The notes under the pieces: generated by a model | Told to the model about the DNA's origin: nothing | Database searches by the model: none | What the model saw: the letters and a program-made list of their open reading frames with translations, nothing else | Assembly (NCBI GenBank): GCA_946699065.1 | Contig: CAMPDV010001519.1 | Span: 1 to 64,000, forward strand | Origin: Loxodes magnus | Lineage: Eukaryota; Ciliophora; Karyorelictea; Loxodida; Loxodidae | Reading direction: 5' to 3' | DNA: 64,000 nucleotides | Shown: positions 1-10,987 of the stretch, piece after piece | How the letters are laid out: every line of letters starts with the position of its first letter | Position numbering within the stretch: the stretch's first letter is position 1 | Translations under genes and position numbers: made by a program

Positions 1-92
1 GAAAAGTGAGGAAGTAAAGTAAGAAAAGAAGAAAGAATATCAGCTTTTAGAGTTACTAAAACATAGAGATAAAAAGAAGGGATAAGTATTTA
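1..92 (+). repeat. Representative 92-bp monomer, type A
   Basis: First complete unit in the chosen register. Positions 1-22 hold the near-invariant purine-rich block. Positions 23-40 hold GAAAAGAAGAAAGAATAT. AGCT at 42-45 is an AluI site shared by most monomers. TTAGAGTTAC marks type A, followed by ACATAG and AAAAAGAAG at 71-79. The unit ends with ATAAGTATTTA, which leads into the next unit. Type A is the most frequent class, and with the related A' class (GAATT instead of GAGTT) it carries the 92-bp length. Two parts of the unit resemble each other: AAAAGAAG plus an ATA-rich tail at 24-40 and again at 72-89. This hints at an older unit of roughly half the length. Confidence 0.95.
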
Positions 93-183
93 GAAAAGTG
101 AGGAAGTAAAGTAAGAGAAAAAGAAAGAATATCAGCTTAAGATTTACTAAAACATAGAGATAAAAAGAAGTTATAAGTATTTA
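93..183 (+). repeat. Representative 91-bp monomer, type B (CTTAAG class)
   Basis: This unit is one base shorter because AGCTTTTAGAGTTAC is replaced by AGCTTAAGATTTAC. The change creates CTTAAG, an AflII site that A, A' and C monomers lack. Type B is usually linked to ACATAG rather than ACTTAG about 10 bases downstream. Exceptions such as the units near 14055, 22020, 25220, 26590 and 34280 carry B with ACTTAG, consistent with exchange between subtypes. A hybrid class with CTTAAGAG followed by TTAC occurs near 3175, 7010, 11130 and 18995 and becomes relatively commoner than B at the right end (58350, 58440, 58710, 61570, 62485). Confidence 0.93.
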
Positions 184-826
184 GAAAAGTGAGGAAGTAA
201 AGTAAGAAAAGAAGAAAGAATTTCAGCTTTTAGAGTTACTAAAACTTAGAGATGAAAAGAAGTGATAAGTATTTAGAAAAGTGAGGAAGTAAAGTAAGAA
301 AAGAAGAAAGAATATCAGCTTTTAGAGTTACTAAAACTTAGAGATGAAAAGAAGTGATAAGTATTTAGAAAAGTGAGGAAGTAAAGTAAGAAAAGAAGAA
401 AGAATATCAGCTTTTAGAGTTACTAAAACTTAGAGATGAAAAGAAGTGATAAGTATTTAGAAAAGTGAGGAAGTAAAGTAAGAAAAGAAGAAAGAATATC
501 AGCTTTTAGAGTTACTAAAACTTAGAGATAAAAAGAAGTAATAAGTATTTAGAAAAGTGAGGAAGTAAAGTAAGAAAAGAAGAAAGAATATCAGCTTTTA
601 GAGTTACTAAAACTTAGAGATGAAAAGAAGTGATAAGTATTTAGAAAAGTGAGGAAGTAAAGTAAGAAAAGAAGATAGAATTTCAGCTTTTAGAGTTACT
701 AAAACTTAGAGATAAAAAGAAGTTATGAGTATTTAGAAAAGTGAGGAAGTAAAGTAAGAGAAGAAGAAAGAATATCAGCTTAAGATTTACTAAAACATAG
801 AGATAAAAAGAAGTGATAAGTATTTA

Positions 827-1469
827 GAAAAGTGAGGAAGTAAAGTAAGAAAAGAAGATAGAATATCAGCTTTTAGAATTACTAGAACATAGAAATAAAA
901 AGAAGTTATAAGTATTTAGAAAAGTGAGGAAGTAAAGTAAGAAAAGAAGAAAGAATTTCAGCTTTTAGAGTTACTAAAACTTAGAGATAAAAAGAAGTTA
1001 TGAGTATTTAGAAAAGTGAGGAAGTAAAGTAAGAGAAGAAGAAAGAATATCAGCTTAAGATTTACTAAAACATAGAGATAAAAAGAAGTGATAAGTATTT
1101 AGAAAAGTGAGGAAGTAAAGAAAGAAAAGAAGATAGAATATCAGCTTTTAGAGTTACTAAAACATAGAGATAAAAAGAAGTGATAAGTATTTAGAAAAGT
1201 GAGGAAGTAAAGTAAGAAAAGAAGATAGAATTTCAGCTTTTAGAATTACTAAAACTTAGAGATAAAAAGAAGTAATAAGTATTTAGAAAAGTGAGGAAGT
1301 AAAGTAAGAGAAGAAGATAGAATTTCAGCTTTTAGAGTTACTAAAACTTAGAGATAAAAAGAAGTGATAAGTATTTAGAAAAGTGAGGAAGTAAAGAAAG
1401 AAAAGAAGATAGAATATCAGCTTTTAGAATTACTAAAACATAGAAATAAAATGAAGTGATAAGTATTTA
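827..1469 (+). repeat. 7-monomer block, copy 1 of a 643-bp tandem duplication
   Basis: Order of units: an A' unit with GATAG and AGAAATAAAAAG; an A unit ending TTATGAG; a B unit with AAGAGAAG; an A unit with AAAGAAAG; an A' unit ending GTAATAAG; an A unit with AAGAGAAG; and an A' unit with AAAGAAAG and the rare AAATGAAG. The next 643 bases repeat this order. The length equals six 92-bp and one 91-bp monomer, so the duplication is in register. Confidence 0.85.
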
Positions 1470-2112
1470 GAAAAGTGAGGAAGTAAAGTAAGAAAAGAAG
1501 ATAGAATATCAGCTTTTCGAATTACTAAAACATAGAAATAAAAAGAAGTTATAAGTATTTAGAAAAGTGAGGAAGTAAAGTAAGAAAAGAAGAAAGAATT
1601 TCAGCTTTTAGAGTTACTAAAACTTAGAGATAAAAAGAAGTTATGAGTATTTAGAAAAGTGAGGAAGTAAAGTAAGAGAAGAAGAAAGAATATCAGCTTA
1701 AGATTTACTAAAACATAGAGATAAAAAGAAGTGATAAGTATTTAGAAAAGTGAGGAAGTAAAGAAAGAAAAGAAGATAGAATATCAGCTTTTAGAGTTAC
1801 TAAAACATAGAGATAAAAAGAAGTGATAAGTATTTAGAAAAGTGAGGAAGTAAAGTAAGAAAAGAAGATAGAATTTCAGCTTTTAGAATTACTAAAACTT
1901 AGAGATAAAAAGAAGTGATAAGTATTTAGAAAAGTGAGGAAGTAAAGTAAGAAAAGAAAATAGAATTTCAGCTTTTAGAGTTACTAAAACTTAGAGATAA
2001 AAAGAAGTGATAAGTATTTAGAAAAGTGAGGAAGTAAAGAAAGAAAAGAAGATAGAATATCAGCTTTTAGAATTACTAAAACTTAGAGATAAAAAGAAGT
2101 GATAAGTATTTA
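1470..2112 (+). repeat. 7-monomer block, copy 2 of a 643-bp tandem duplication
   Basis: Same subtype order as the preceding block. The TTATGAG ending lies at 1641 against 998 in copy 1, a distance of 643. Differences are single bases: the first unit here has TTTCGAATTAC (CpG at 1518) instead of TTTAGAATTAC, the sixth has AAATAG instead of GATAG, and the last has ACTTAGAGAT instead of ACATAGAAAT. The TTCGAA form recurs inside the large HOR, so variants are shared between this block and the HOR. Confidence 0.82.
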
Positions 2113-3029
2113 GAAAAGTTAGGAAGTAAAGTAAGAAAAGAAAATAGAATTTCAGCTTTTGAGTTACTAAAACATAGAGATAAAAAGAAGTGATAAGTAT
2201 TTAGAAAAGTGAGGAAGTAAAGTAAGAAAAGAAGATAGAATATCAGCTTTTAGAGTTACTAAAACTTAGAGATAAAAAGAAGGGATAAGTATTTAGAAAA
2301 GTGAGGAAGTAAAGTAAGAAAAGAAGAAAGAATATCAGCTTAAGATTTACTAAAACATAGAGATAAAAAGAAGTTATAAGTATTTAGAAAAGTGAGGAAG
2401 TAAAGTAAGAAAAGAAGAAAGAATATCAGCTTAAGATTTACTAAAACATAGAGATAAAAAGAAGTGATAAGTATTTAGAAAAGTGAGGAAGTAAAGTAAG
2501 AGAAGAAGATAGAATATCAGCTTTTAGAATTACTAAAACATAGAAATAAAAAGAAGTTATAAGTATTTAGAAAAGTGAGGAAGTAAAGTAAGAAAAGAAG
2601 AAAGAATTTCAGCTTTTAGAGTTACTAAAACTTAGAGATGAAAAGAAGTGATAAGTATTTAGAAAAGTGAGGAAGTAAAGTAAGAAAAGAAGAAAGAATT
2701 TCAGCTTTTAGAGTTACTAAAACTTAGAGATAAAAAGAAGTTATGAGTATTTAGAAAAGTGAGGAAGTAAAGTAAGAGAAGAAGATAGAATTTCAGCTTT
2801 TAGAGTTACTAAAACATAGAGATAAAAAGAAGTTATAAGTATTTAGAAAAGTGAGGAATTAAAGTAAGAAAAGAAGAAAGAATATCAGCTTTTAGAGTTA
2901 CTAAAACATAGAGATAAAAAGAAGTAATAAGTATTTAGAAAAGTGAGGAAGTAAAGTAAGAGAAGAAGATAGAATTTCAGCTTTTAGAATTACTAAATCA
3001 TAGAGATAAAAAGAAGTGATAAGTATTTA
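2113..3029 (+). repeat. Irregular segment before the large HOR
   Basis: About ten monomers of mixed A, A', B and C type. The first has GTTAGGAAG instead of GTGAGGAAG. One near 2858 has GTGAGGAATTAAAG, a variant common downstream. The final A' unit (from about 2938) has ACTAAATC in place of ACTAAAAC. The large HOR begins at the next monomer boundary, judged by where the match to the sequence 7958 bp downstream begins. Confidence 0.75.
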
Positions 3030-6000
3030 GAAAAGTGAGGAAGTAAAGTAAGAAAAGAAGAAAGAATATCAGCTTAAGATTTACTAAAACATAGAGATGA
3101 AAAGAAGTGATAAGTATTTAGAAAAGTGAGGAAGTAAAGTAAGAAAAGAAGAAAGAATATCAGCTTAAGAGTTACTAAAACTTAGAGATGAAAAGAAGTG
3201 ATAAGTATTTAGAAAAGTGAGGAATTAAAGTAAGAAAAGAAGAAAGAATATCAGCTTAAGATTTACTAAAACATAGAGATAAAAAGAAGTGATAAGTATT
3301 TAGAAAAGTGAGGAAGTAAAGTAAGAAAAGAAGATAGAATTTCAGCTTTTAGAATTACTAAAACTTAGAGATAAAAAGAAGTAATAAGTATTTAGAAAAG
3401 TGAGGAAGTAAAGTAAGAGAAGAAGATAGAATTTCAGCTTTTAGAGTTACTAAAACTTAGAGATAAAAAGAAGTGATAAGTATTTAGAAAAGTGAGGAAG
3501 TAAAGAAAGAAAAGAAGATAGAATATCAGCTTTTAGAATTACTAAAACATAGAAATAAAAAGAAGTGATAAGTATTTAGAAAAGTGAGGAAGTAAAGTAA
3601 GAAAAGAAGATAGAATATCAGCTTTTAGAGTTACTAAAACTTAGAGATAAAAAGAAGTTATGAGTATTTAGAAAAGTGAGGAAGTAAAGTAAGAGAAGAA
3701 GAAAGAATATCAGCTTAAGATTTACTAAAACATAGAGATAAAAAGAAGTGATAAGTATTTAGAAAAGTGAGGAAGTAAAGAAAGAAAAGAAGATAGAATA
3801 TCAGCTTTTGAGTTACTAAAACTTAGAGATAAAAAGAAGTGATAAGTATTTAGAAAAGTGAGGAAGTAAAGAAAGAAAAGAAGATAGAATTTCAGCTTTT
3901 GAATTACTAAAACTTAGAGATAAAAAGAAGTTATAAGTATTTAGAAAAGTGAGGAAGTAAAGAAAGAAAAGAAGATAGAATATCAGCTTTTAGAATTACT
4001 AAAACATAGAAATAAAAAGAAGTGATAAGTATTTAGAAAAGTGAGGAAGTAAAGTAAGAAAAGAAGATAGAATATCAGCTTTTCGAATTACTAAAACTTA
4101 GAAATAAAAAGAAGTGATAAGTATTTAGAAAAGTGAGGAAGTAAAGTAAGAAAAGAAGAAAGAATTTCAGCTTTTAGAGTTACTAAAACTTAGAGATGAA
4201 AAGAAGTGATAAGTATTTAGAAAAGTGAGGAAGTAAAGTAAGAGAAGAAGATAGAATATCAGCTTAAGATTTACTAAAACATAGAGATAAAAAGAAGTGA
4301 TAAGTATTTAGAAAAGTGAGGAAGTAAAGAAAGAAAAGAAGAAAGAATATCAGCTTAAGATTTACTAAAACATAGAGATAAAAAGAAGTGATAAGTATTT
4401 AGAAAAGTGAGGAAGTAAAGTAAGAAAAGAAAATAGAATTTCAGCTTTTAGAATTACTAAAACATAGAGATAAAAAGAAGTGATAAGTATTTAGAAAAGT
4501 GAGGAAGTAAAGTAAGAAAAGAAGAAAGAATATCAGCTTTTAGAGTTACTAAAACTTAGAGATAAAAAGAAGTGATAAGTATTTAGAAAAGTGAGGAAGT
4601 AAAGTAAGAAAAGAAGATAGAATATCAGCTTAAGATTTACTAAAACATAGAGATAAAAAGAAGGGATAAGTATTTAGAAAAGTGAGGAAGTAAAGTAAGA
4701 AAAGAAGAAAGAATATCAGCTTAAGATTTACTAAAACATAGAGATAAAAAGAAGTAATAAGTATTTAGAAAAGTGAGGAAGTAAAGTAAGAGAAGAAGAT
4801 AGAATTTCAGCTTTTAGAATTACTAAAACATAGAGATAAAAAGAAGTGATAAGTATTTAGAAAAGTGAGGAAGTAAAGTAAGAAAAGAAGAAAGAATATC
4901 AGCTTAAGATTTACTAAAACATAGAGATGAAAAGAAGTGATAAGTATTTAGAAAAGTGAGGAAGTAAAGTAAGAAAAGAAGATAGAATATCAGCTTAAGA
5001 TTTACTAAAACATAGAGATAAAAAGAAGGGATAAGTATTTAGAAAAGTGAGGAAGTAAAGTAAGAAAAGAAAATAGAATTTCAGCTTTTGAGTTACTAAA
5101 ACATAGAGATAAAAAGAAGTGATAAGTATTTAGAAAAGTGAGGAAGTAAAGTAAGAAAAGAAGAAAGAATATCAGCTTTTAGAGTTACTAAAACATAGAG
5201 ATAAAAAGAAGTGATAAGTATTTAGAAAAGTGAGGAAGTAAAGTAAGAAAAGAAGAAAGAATATCAGCTTAAGATTTACTAAAACATAGAGATAAAAAGA
5301 AGTGATAAGTATTTAGAAAAGTGAGGAAGTAAAGTAAGAAAAGAAGAAAGAATATCAGCTTAAGATTTACTAAAACATAGAGATAAAAAGAAGTGATAAG
5401 TATTTAGAAAAGTGAGGAAGTAAAGAAAGAAAAGAAGATAGAATATCAGCTTAAGATTTACTAAAACATAGAGATAAAAAGAAGTGATAAGTATTTAGAA
5501 AAGTGAGGAAGTAAAGTAAGAAAAGAAGATAGAATATCAGCTTAAGATTTACTAAAACATAGAGATAAAAAGAAGGGATAAGTATTTAGAAAAGTGAGGA
5601 AGTAAAGTAAGAAAAGAAGAAAGAATATCAGCTTTTAGAGTTACTAAAACTTAGAGATAAAAAGAAGTGATAAGTATTTAGAAAAGTGAGGAAGTAAAGT
5701 AAGAAAAGAAGATAGAATATCAGCTTAAGATTTACTAAAACATAGAGATAAAAAGAAGGGATAAGTATTTAGAAAAGTGAGGAAGTAAAGTAAGAGAAGA
5801 AGATAGAATTTCAGCTTTTAGAGTTACTAAAACATAGAGATAAAAAGAAGTGATAAGTATTTAGAAAAGTGAGGAAGTAAAGTAAGAGAAAAAGATAGAA
5901 TTTCAGCTTTTGAGTTACTAAAACATAGAGATAAAAAGAAGTGATAAGTATTTAGAAAAGTGAGGAAGTAAAGTAAGAAAAGAAGAAAGAATATCAGCTT

Positions 6001-6357
6001 TTAGAGTTACTAAAACTTAGAGATAAAAAGAAGTTATAAGTATTTAGAAAAGTGAGGAAGTAAAGTAAGAAAAGAAGATAGAATTTCAGCTTAAGATTTA
6101 CTAAAACATAGAGATAAAAAGAAGTGATAAGTATTTAGAAAAGTTAGGAAGTAAAGTAAGAAAAGAAGATAGAATTTCAGCTTAAGATTTACTAAAACAT
6201 AGAGATAAAAAGAAGTGATAAGTATTTAGAAAAGTGAGGAAGTAAAGTAAGAAAAGAAGAAAGAATATCAGCTTTTAGAGTTACTAAAACTTAGAGATGA
6301 AAAGAAGTGATAAGTATTTAGAAAAGTGAGGAAGTAAAGTAAGAAAAGAAGAAAGAA

Positions 6358-6408
6358 TATCAGCTTTTGAGTTACTAAAACTTAGAGATAAAAAGAAGTG
6401 ATAAGTAT
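6358..6408 (+). repeat. Example of type C diagnostic segment (91-bp class)
   Basis: AGCTTTTGAGTTAC replaces AGCTTTTAGAGTTAC, a one-base deletion that makes the monomer 91 bp. Type C is scattered through the left HOR and is frequent from about 25 kb to 58 kb. A GAATTAC form of the same deletion occurs near 3900, 10670, 11860, 18080, 18540 and 19730. Type C usually carries ACTTAG rather than ACATAG. Types B and C therefore reached 91 bp by different sequence changes in the same short segment. Confidence 0.85.
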
Positions 6409-8883
6409 TTAGAAAAGTGAGGAAGTAAAGAAAGAAAAGAAGATAGAATTTCAGCTTTTGAGTTACTAAAACTTAGAGATGAAAAGAAGTGATAAGTATT
6501 TAGAAAAGTGAGGAAGTAAAGAAAGAAAAGAAGAAAGAATATCAGCTTTTGGAGTTACTAAAACTTAGAAATAAAAAGAAGTGATAAGTATTTAGAAAAG
6601 TGAGGAAGTAAAGTAAGAGAAGAAGAAAGAATTTCAGCTTTTAGAGTTACTAAAACTTAGAGATAAAAAGAAGTTATGAGTATTTAGAAAAGTGAGGAAG
6701 TAAAGTAAGAGAAGAAGAAAGAATATCAGCTTAAGATTTACTAAAACATAGAGATAAAAAGAAGTGATAAGTATTTAGAAAAGTGAGGAAGTAAAGTAAG
6801 AAAAGAAGAAAGAATATCAGCTTTTAGAGTTACTAAAACTTAGAGATAAAAAGAAGTTATAAGTATTTAGAAAAGTGAGGAAGTAAAGTAAGAGAAAAAG
6901 ATAGAATTTCAGCTTTTGAGTTACTAAAACATAGAGATAAAAAGAAGTGATAAGTATTTAGAAAAGTGAGGAAGTAAAGTAAGAAAAGAAGAAAGAATAT
7001 CAGCTTAAGAGTTACTAAAACATAGAGATAAAAAGAAGTGATAAGTATTTAGAAAAGTGAGGAAGTAAAGTAAGAAAAGAAGAAAGAATATCAGCTTAAG
7101 ATTTACTAAAACATAGAGATAAAAAGAAGTGATAAGTATTTAGAAAAGTGAGGAAGTAAAGTAAGAAAAGAAGATAGAATATCAGCTTAAGATTTACTAA
7201 AACATAGAGATAAAAAGAAGTGATAAGTATTTAGAAAAGTGAGGAAGTAAAGAAAGAAAAGAAGATAGAATATCAGCTTAAGATTTACTAAAACATAGAG
7301 ATAAAAAGAAGTGATAAGTATTTAGAAAAGTGAGGAAGTAAAGAAAGAAAAGAAGATAGAATATCAGCTTAAGATTTACTAAAACATAGAGATAAAAAGA
7401 AGTGATAAGTATTTAGAAAAGTGAGGAAGTAAAGTAAGAAAAGAAGAAAGAATATCAGCTTAAGATTTACTAAAACATAGAGATAAAAAGAAGTAATAAG
7501 TATTTAGAAAAGTGAGGAAGTAAAGAAAGAAAAGAAGATAGAATATCAGCTTTTAGAGTTACTAAAACATAGAGATAAAAAGAAGTGATAAGTATTTAGA
7601 AAAGTGAGGAAGTAAAGTAAGAAAAGAAGATAGAATTTCAGCTTTTAGAATTACTAAAACTTAGAGATAAAAAGAAGTGATAAGTATTTAGAAAAGTGAG
7701 GAAGTAAAGTAAGAAAAGAAGAAAGAATATCAGCTTTTAGAGTCACTAAAACATAGAAATAAAAAGAAGTGATAAGTATTTAGAAAAGTGAGGAAGTAAA
7801 GTAAGAAAAGAAGATAGAATATCAGCTTTTCGAATTACTAAAACATAGAAATAAAAAGAAGTTATAAGTATTTAGAAAAGTGAGGAAGTAAAGTAAGAAA
7901 AGAAGAAAGAATTTCAGCTTTTAGAGTCACTAAAACATAGAAATAAAAAGAAGTGATAAGTATTTAGAAAAGTGAGGAAGTAAAGTAAGAAAAGAAGAAA
8001 GAATATCAGCTTAAGATTTACTAAAACATAGAAATAAAAAGAAGTTATAAGTATTTAGAAAAGTGAGGAAGTAAAGTAAGAAAAGAAGAAAGAATATCAG
8101 CTTTTAGAGTTACTAAAACTTAGAGATAAAAAGAAGTGATAAGTATTTAGAAAAGTGAGGAAGTAAAGTAAGAAAAGAAGAAAGAATATCAGCTTAAGAT
8201 TTACTAAAACATAGAGATAAAAAGAAGTTATAAGTATTTAGAAAAGTGAGGAAGTAAAGTAAGAAAAGAAGATAGAATTTCAGCTTTTAGAGTCACTAAA
8301 ACATAGAAATAAAAAGAAGTGATAAGTATTTAGAAAAGTGAGGAAGTAAAGTAAGAAAAGAAGAAAGAATATCAGCTTTTAGAGTTACTAAAACTTAGAG
8401 ATAAAAAGAAGTGATAAGTATTTAGAAAAGTGAGGAAGTAAAGTAAGAAAAGAAGAAAGAATATCAGCTTAAGATTTACTAAAACATAGAGATAAAAAGA
8501 AGTTATAAGTATTTAGAAAAGTGAGGAAGTAAAGTAAGAAAAGAAGATAGAATTTCAGCTTTTAGAGTTACTAAAACTTAGAGATAAAAAGAAGTTATAA
8601 GTATTTAGAAAAGTGAGGAAGTAAAGTAAGAGAAGAAGATAGAATTTCAGCTTTTAGAGTCACTAAAACATAGAAATAAAAAGAAGTGATAAGTATTTAG
8701 AAAAGTGAGGAAGTAAAGTAAGAAAAGAAGAAAGAATATCAGCTTTTAGAGTTACTAGAACATAGAAATAAAAAGAAGTTATAAGTATTTAGAAAAGTGA
8801 GGAAGTAAAGTAAGAGAAGAAGATAGAATTTCAGCTTTTAGAGTTACTAAAACTTAGAGATAAAAAGAAGTGATAAGTATTTA

Positions 8884-9891
8884 GAAAAGTGAGGAAGTAA
8901 AGTAAGAAAAGAAGAAAGAATATCAGCTTAAGATTTACTAAAACATAGAGATAAAAAGAAGTTATAAGTATTTAGAAAAGTGAGGAAGTAAAGTAAGAAA
9001 AGAAGATAGAATTTCAGCTTTTAGAGTTACTAAAACTTAGAGATAAAAAGAAGTTATAAGTATTTAGAAAAGTGAGGAAGTAAAGTAAGAAAAGAAGAAA
9101 GAATTTCAGCTTTTAGAGTTACTAAAACTTAGAGATAAAAAGAAGTGATAAGTATTTAGAAAAGTGAGGAAGTAAAGTAAGAAAAGAAGATAGAATTTCA
9201 GCTTTTAGAGTTACTAAAACTTAGAGATAAAAAGAAGTGATAAGTATTTAGAAAAGTGAGGAAGTAAAGTAAGAAAAGAAGATAGAATATCAGCTTAAGA
9301 TTTACTAAAACATAGAGATAAAAAGAAGTGATAAGTATTTAGAAAAGTGAGGAAGTAAAGTAAGAAAAGAAGAAAGAATATCAGCTTAAGATTTACTAAA
9401 ACATAGAGATAAAAAGAAGTGATAAGTATTTAGAAAAGTGAGGAAGTAAAGTAAGAGAAGAAGATAGAATTTCAGCTTTTAGAGTTACTAAAACTTAGAG
9501 ATAAAAAGAAGTGATAAGTATTTAGAAAAGTGAGGAAGTAAAGTAAGAAAAGAAGATAGAATTTCAGCTTTTAGAGTCACTAAAACATAGAAATAAAAAG
9601 AAGTGATAAGTATTTAGAAAAGTGAGGAAGTAAAGTAAGAAAAGAAGAAAGAATATCAGCTTTTAGAGTTACTAAAACTTAGAGATGAAAAGAAGTGATA
9701 AGTATTTAGAAAAGTGAGGAAGTAAAGTAAGAAAAGAAGAAAGAATATCAGCTTAAGATTTACTAAAACATAGAAATAAAAAGAAGTTATAAGTATTTAG
9801 AAAAGTGAGGAAGTAAAGTAAGAAAAGAAGAAAGAATTTCAGCTTTTAGAGTTACTAAAACTTAGAGATAAAAAGAAGTGATAAGTATTTA
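8884..9891 (+). repeat. 11-monomer internal duplication, copy 1 (1008 bp)
   Basis: Order: B ending TTATAAG; A with GATAG ending TTATAAG; two A units; two B units; A with AAGAGAAG; A with GAGTCAC; A with GATGAAAAG; B with AGAAATAAAAAG; A. The following sequence starts the same order again 1008 bp later (CTTAAG at 8927 and 9935). 1008 equals seven 92-bp and four 91-bp units. Unit 2 carries the same internal duplication at 16295 and 17303, so it predates the 7.9-kb amplification. Confidence 0.82.
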
Positions 9892-10440
9892 GAAAAGTGA
9901 GGAAGTAAAGTAAGAAAAGAAGAAAGAATATCAGCTTAAGATTTACTAAAACATAGAGATAAAAAGAAGTTATAAGTATTTAGAAAAGTGAGGAAGTAAA
10001 GTAAGAAAAGAAGATAGAATTTCAGCTTTTAGAGTTACTAAAACTTAGAGATAAAAAGAAGTTATAAGTATTTAGAAAAGTGAGGAAGTAAAGTAAGAAA
10101 AGAAGAAAGAATTTCAGCTTTTAGAGTTACTAAAACTTAGAGATAAAAAGAAGTGATAAGTATTTAGAAAAGTGAGGAAGTAAAGTAAGAAAAGAAGATA
10201 GAATTTCAGCTTTTAGAGTTACTAAAACTTAGAGATAAAAAGAAGTGATAAGTATTTAGAAAAGTGAGGAAGTAAAGTAAGAAAAGAAGATAGAATATCA
10301 GCTTAAGATTTACTAAAACATAGAGATAAAAAGAAGTGATAAGTATTTAGAAAAGTGAGGAAGTAAAGTAAGAAAAGAAGAAAGAATATCAGCTTAAGAT
10401 TTACTAAAACATAGAGATAAAAAGAAGTGATAAGTATTTA
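9892..10440 (+). repeat. 11-monomer internal duplication, copy 2 (first 6 monomers)
   Basis: Six monomers (B, A, A, A, B, B) repeat the start of the 1008-bp block. The copy then diverges: the next unit is type B with AAGAGAAG and AATTTC where copy 1 has type A, and it is followed by a GTTAGGAAG unit. The duplication may have been cut short by a later exchange. Confidence 0.75.
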
Positions 10441-10531
10441 GAAAAGTGAGGAAGTAAAGTAAGAGAAGAAGATAGAATTTCAGCTTAAGATTTACTAAAA
10501 CATAGAGATAAAAAGAAGTGATAAGTATTTA

Positions 10532-10987
10532 GAAAAGTTAGGAAGTAAAGTAAGAAAAGAAGAAAGAATTTCAGCTTTTGAGTTACTAAAACTTAGAGAT
10601 AAAAAGAAGTGATAAGTATTTAGAAAAGTGAGGAAGTAAAGAAAGAAAAGAAAATAGAATTTCAGCTTTTGAATTACTAAAACTTAGAGATAAAAAGAAG
10701 TTATAAGTATTTAGAAAAGTGAGGAAGTAAAGAAAGAAAAGAAGAAAGAATTTCAGCTTTTGAGTTACTAAAACATAGAGATAAAAAGAAGTGATAAGTA
10801 TTTAGAAAAGTGAGGAAGTAAAGTAAGAAAAGAAGAAAGAATATCAGCTTAAGATTTACTAAAACATAGAGATAAAAAGAAGTGATAAGTATTTAGAAAA
10901 GTGAGGAAGTAAAGTAAGAGAAGAAGATAGAATTTCAGCTTTTAGAGTCACTAAAACATAGAAATAAAAAGAAGTGATAAGTATTTA
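10532..10987 (+). repeat. 5-monomer terminal block of HOR unit 1 (456 bp)
   Basis: Begins with the rare GTTAGGAAG form of the invariant block. Order: C, C with GAATTAC, C, B, A with GAGTCAC and AGAAATAAAAAG. Present once at the end of unit 1 and twice at the end of unit 2, which makes it a clear marker of a copy-number change between otherwise matching HOR units. Confidence 0.85.

Larger units (their letters stand above)
1..826 (+). repeat. Irregular left segment of the array
   Basis: Nine monomers, mainly type A, with a type B unit at 93-183 and another at the end. The window cuts the array here. Several consecutive units near 185-650 are almost the same (GAAAG, AATATC or AATTTC, ACTTAG, GATGAAAAG), suggesting a local expansion of single monomers. 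A TTATGAG ending is seen near 722. The TTATGAG variant recurs in the left 23 kb and marks related blocks. No other element is present. Confidence 0.8.
3030..10987 (+). repeat. Large HOR, unit 1 (87 monomers, 7958 bp)
   Basis: Markers recur at fixed offsets in unit 2. GGAATTAAAG is at 3221 and 11179 (7958 apart); TTCGAATT has its C at 4084 and 12042 (7958 apart). TTTTGGAGTTAC has its GG at 6551 and 14418 (7867 apart), because unit 2 lacks one monomer near 14.0 kb. A GAGTCAC marker at 7744 and 15155 is 7411 apart, because unit 2 lacks five more monomers after 14.6 kb. Between these points the subtype order is the same and sequence looks identical over kilobases. The first one or two monomers match unit 2 less well, so the left edge is accurate only to about one or two monomers. 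Unit 1 contains its own internal 11-monomer duplication at 8884. Confidence 0.9.
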
